A DNA stretch of 64,000 nucleotides, from positions 90,460-154,459 of the forward strand of contig NZ_JAMXFD010000006.1 in NCBI RefSeq assembly GCF_025370875.1, written 5' to 3'. The position numbers and the translations under genes are program-made. The notes under the pieces were generated by a model, which was not told where the DNA came from, did not search any database, and worked only from the letters and a program-made list of their open reading frames with translations. The DNA is from Laspinema palackyanum D2c. Lineage in GTDB: Bacteria; Cyanobacteriota; Cyanobacteriia; Cyanobacteriales; Laspinemataceae. Positions 63,200 to 64,000 of the stretch are shown piece after piece. How positions within the stretch are numbered: the first letter of the stretch is position 1; each line of letters opens with the position of its first letter.

Positions 63200-64000
63200 A
63201 TGTTTAATCGAAATGTACCCAAACCCGGATTTTTTATCAGACAGTCTCCCGATGTGACGGCGAAAAAAATTAAACAGGTTTTATGGGAATGGCGCGGGAT
63301 ATTCATCACCGCTCCCACCGTGGCAATTTTGACCATTGCCCTGCGAAGTTTAGGCGTCTTGCAACTACTAGAATGGGCCACCCTTGACCTATTTTTTCGG
63401 TGGCGTCCTATGGAACCCACCGATTCGCGGATTGCCATTGTTGCCATCAATGAATCGGACATTCAACGGGCTAAAACCTGGCCGATTTCTGACCAAGTGT
63501 TAGCGCAATTACTGGAAACCATTAAAAGTCATGAACCTGCCGTGATTGGACTCGATATTTATCGAGACCTCCCCGTAGAACCGGGACATGAGCAGCTCAC
63601 CAAGGTGTTCGCTTCAACGCCGAACTTAATCGGAATTCAGAAAGTAACCGGAAATGCTTATGGGGATTCCGTTGGCCCTCCGACTCAATTAAGCGAACTC
63701 GGACAGGTGGGGGCGGCAGATATTCTATTAGACCGTGATGGCAAAGTTCGGCGGATTTTACTGTCCGTTAAGGATAGAAATAATAAAACTATTTATAGTT
63801 TTCCGGTAAAATTGGCGTTAGAGTATTTAAAACCCCAGGGCATCGGATTTGAATTACTAGACCGGGAACGGTATAAACTGGGATTGGGAAAAACCTCGTT
63901 TGTCCGCTTGACTGCAACTGATGGCGGTTATATGGGCGTCGATGCCGGAGGGATTCAAATTTTGTTCAACCCTCGTAATCATCTTTGCCGAAGTTGGATC
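63200..64000 (+). CDS. CHASE2-domain sensor protein, 3' end outside the window
   Basis: The frame is open from ATG 63200 to the last base, 267 codons, and so is cut by the window edge. After a membrane helix (about 35-55), the CHASE2 domain begins with LLEWATLDLFFRWRPMEPTD, then RIAIVAINESDIQR (about 80), PAVIGLDIYRDLPVEPG and GGVGAADI-type strands. It continues past residue 260 (GGIQILFNPRN). CHASE2 proteins are extracytoplasmic sensors joined to a kinase, cyclase or other output domain; the output lies outside. It follows DUF928 by 177 bases on the same strand, an operon pair. A GTG six bases upstream is an alternative start. Confidence 0.9.
   Translation, partial: MFNRNVPKPGFFIRQSPDVTAKKIKQVLWEWRGIFITAPTVAILTIALRSLGVLQLLEWATLDLFFRWRPMEPTDSRIAIVAINESDIQRAKTWPISDQVLAQLLETIKSHEPAVIGLDIYRDLPVEPGHEQLTKVFASTPNLIGIQKVTGNAYGDSVGPPTQLSELGQVGAADILLDRDGKVRRILLSVKDRNNKTIYSFPVKLALEYLKPQGIGFELLDRERYKLGLGKTSFVRLTATDGGYMGVDAGGIQILFNPRNHLCRSWI

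Overview
The window is chromosomal DNA of a cyanobacterium, most likely a filamentous, non-heterocystous Oscillatoriales-type organism. The evidence is direct: a psb28 photosystem II gene, the cyanobacterial gene families DUF3134, DUF1830, DUF928, DUF1822 and PAP/fibrillin, a guaB3-type IMP dehydrogenase relative, and dozens of HIP1 octamers (GCGATCGC) in genes and spacers. The genus is an inference. No rRNA, tRNA, CRISPR array, complete insertion sequence or prophage was found.

Layout. 0.1-6.1 kb: a YiaA/B-type membrane protein and the type IV pilus motor operon pilB-pilT-pilC with a small unknown gene behind it (minus strand). 6.1-8.4 kb: a gene-poor stretch with a small membrane protein, an NfeD-like protein and a palindromic repeat array. 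8.4-11.7 kb: a sigma-like protein overlapping a DUF1822/HEAT protein. 12.2-21.6 kb: a P-type cation ATPase, recJ, a YdcF-like protein, a TPR-like lipid-anchored or membrane-anchored protein and a CtpB/C-type protease. 21.7-24.4 kb: a large RTX/beta-helix exoprotein. 25-29.9 kb: housekeeping genes (moaB-like, psb28, LOG family, trxA, guaB3, a VOC protein). 30.2-35.4 kb: tandem Uma2 genes and a peptide-type ABC transporter (binding protein and two permeases, no ATPase). 36-47 kb: a signalling region with a DUF4384-like protein, a giant TPR-CHAT protein, a membrane adenylate cyclase and a six-PAS hybrid histidine kinase. 47.3-53.4 kb: a methyltransferase, a two-partner-secretion exoprotein, an Fe-S PD-(D/E)XK nuclease and a fibrillin. 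53.7-59.3 kb: DUF3134, mraY, a glycosyltransferase, a CbbY-like phosphatase, DUF1830 and a SprT-like metallopeptidase. 59.6-64 kb: an SH3 protein, MscS, DUF928 and a CHASE2 protein cut by the window end.

Two themes stand out. First, the spacers are crowded with at least four families of palindromic, MITE/REP-like repeats. One family supplies the stop codons of recJ and the NfeD-like gene, and another sits inside the ABC transporter operon between the binding-protein and permease genes. Second, families often found together in cyanobacteria (sigma-like plus DUF1822, DUF4384, TPR-CHAT, TPS exoprotein, DUF928, CHASE2) all occur here, but in four separate blocks. They may be parts of one envelope-surveillance or programmed-response system; that is inference and is offered as the main hypothesis to test.
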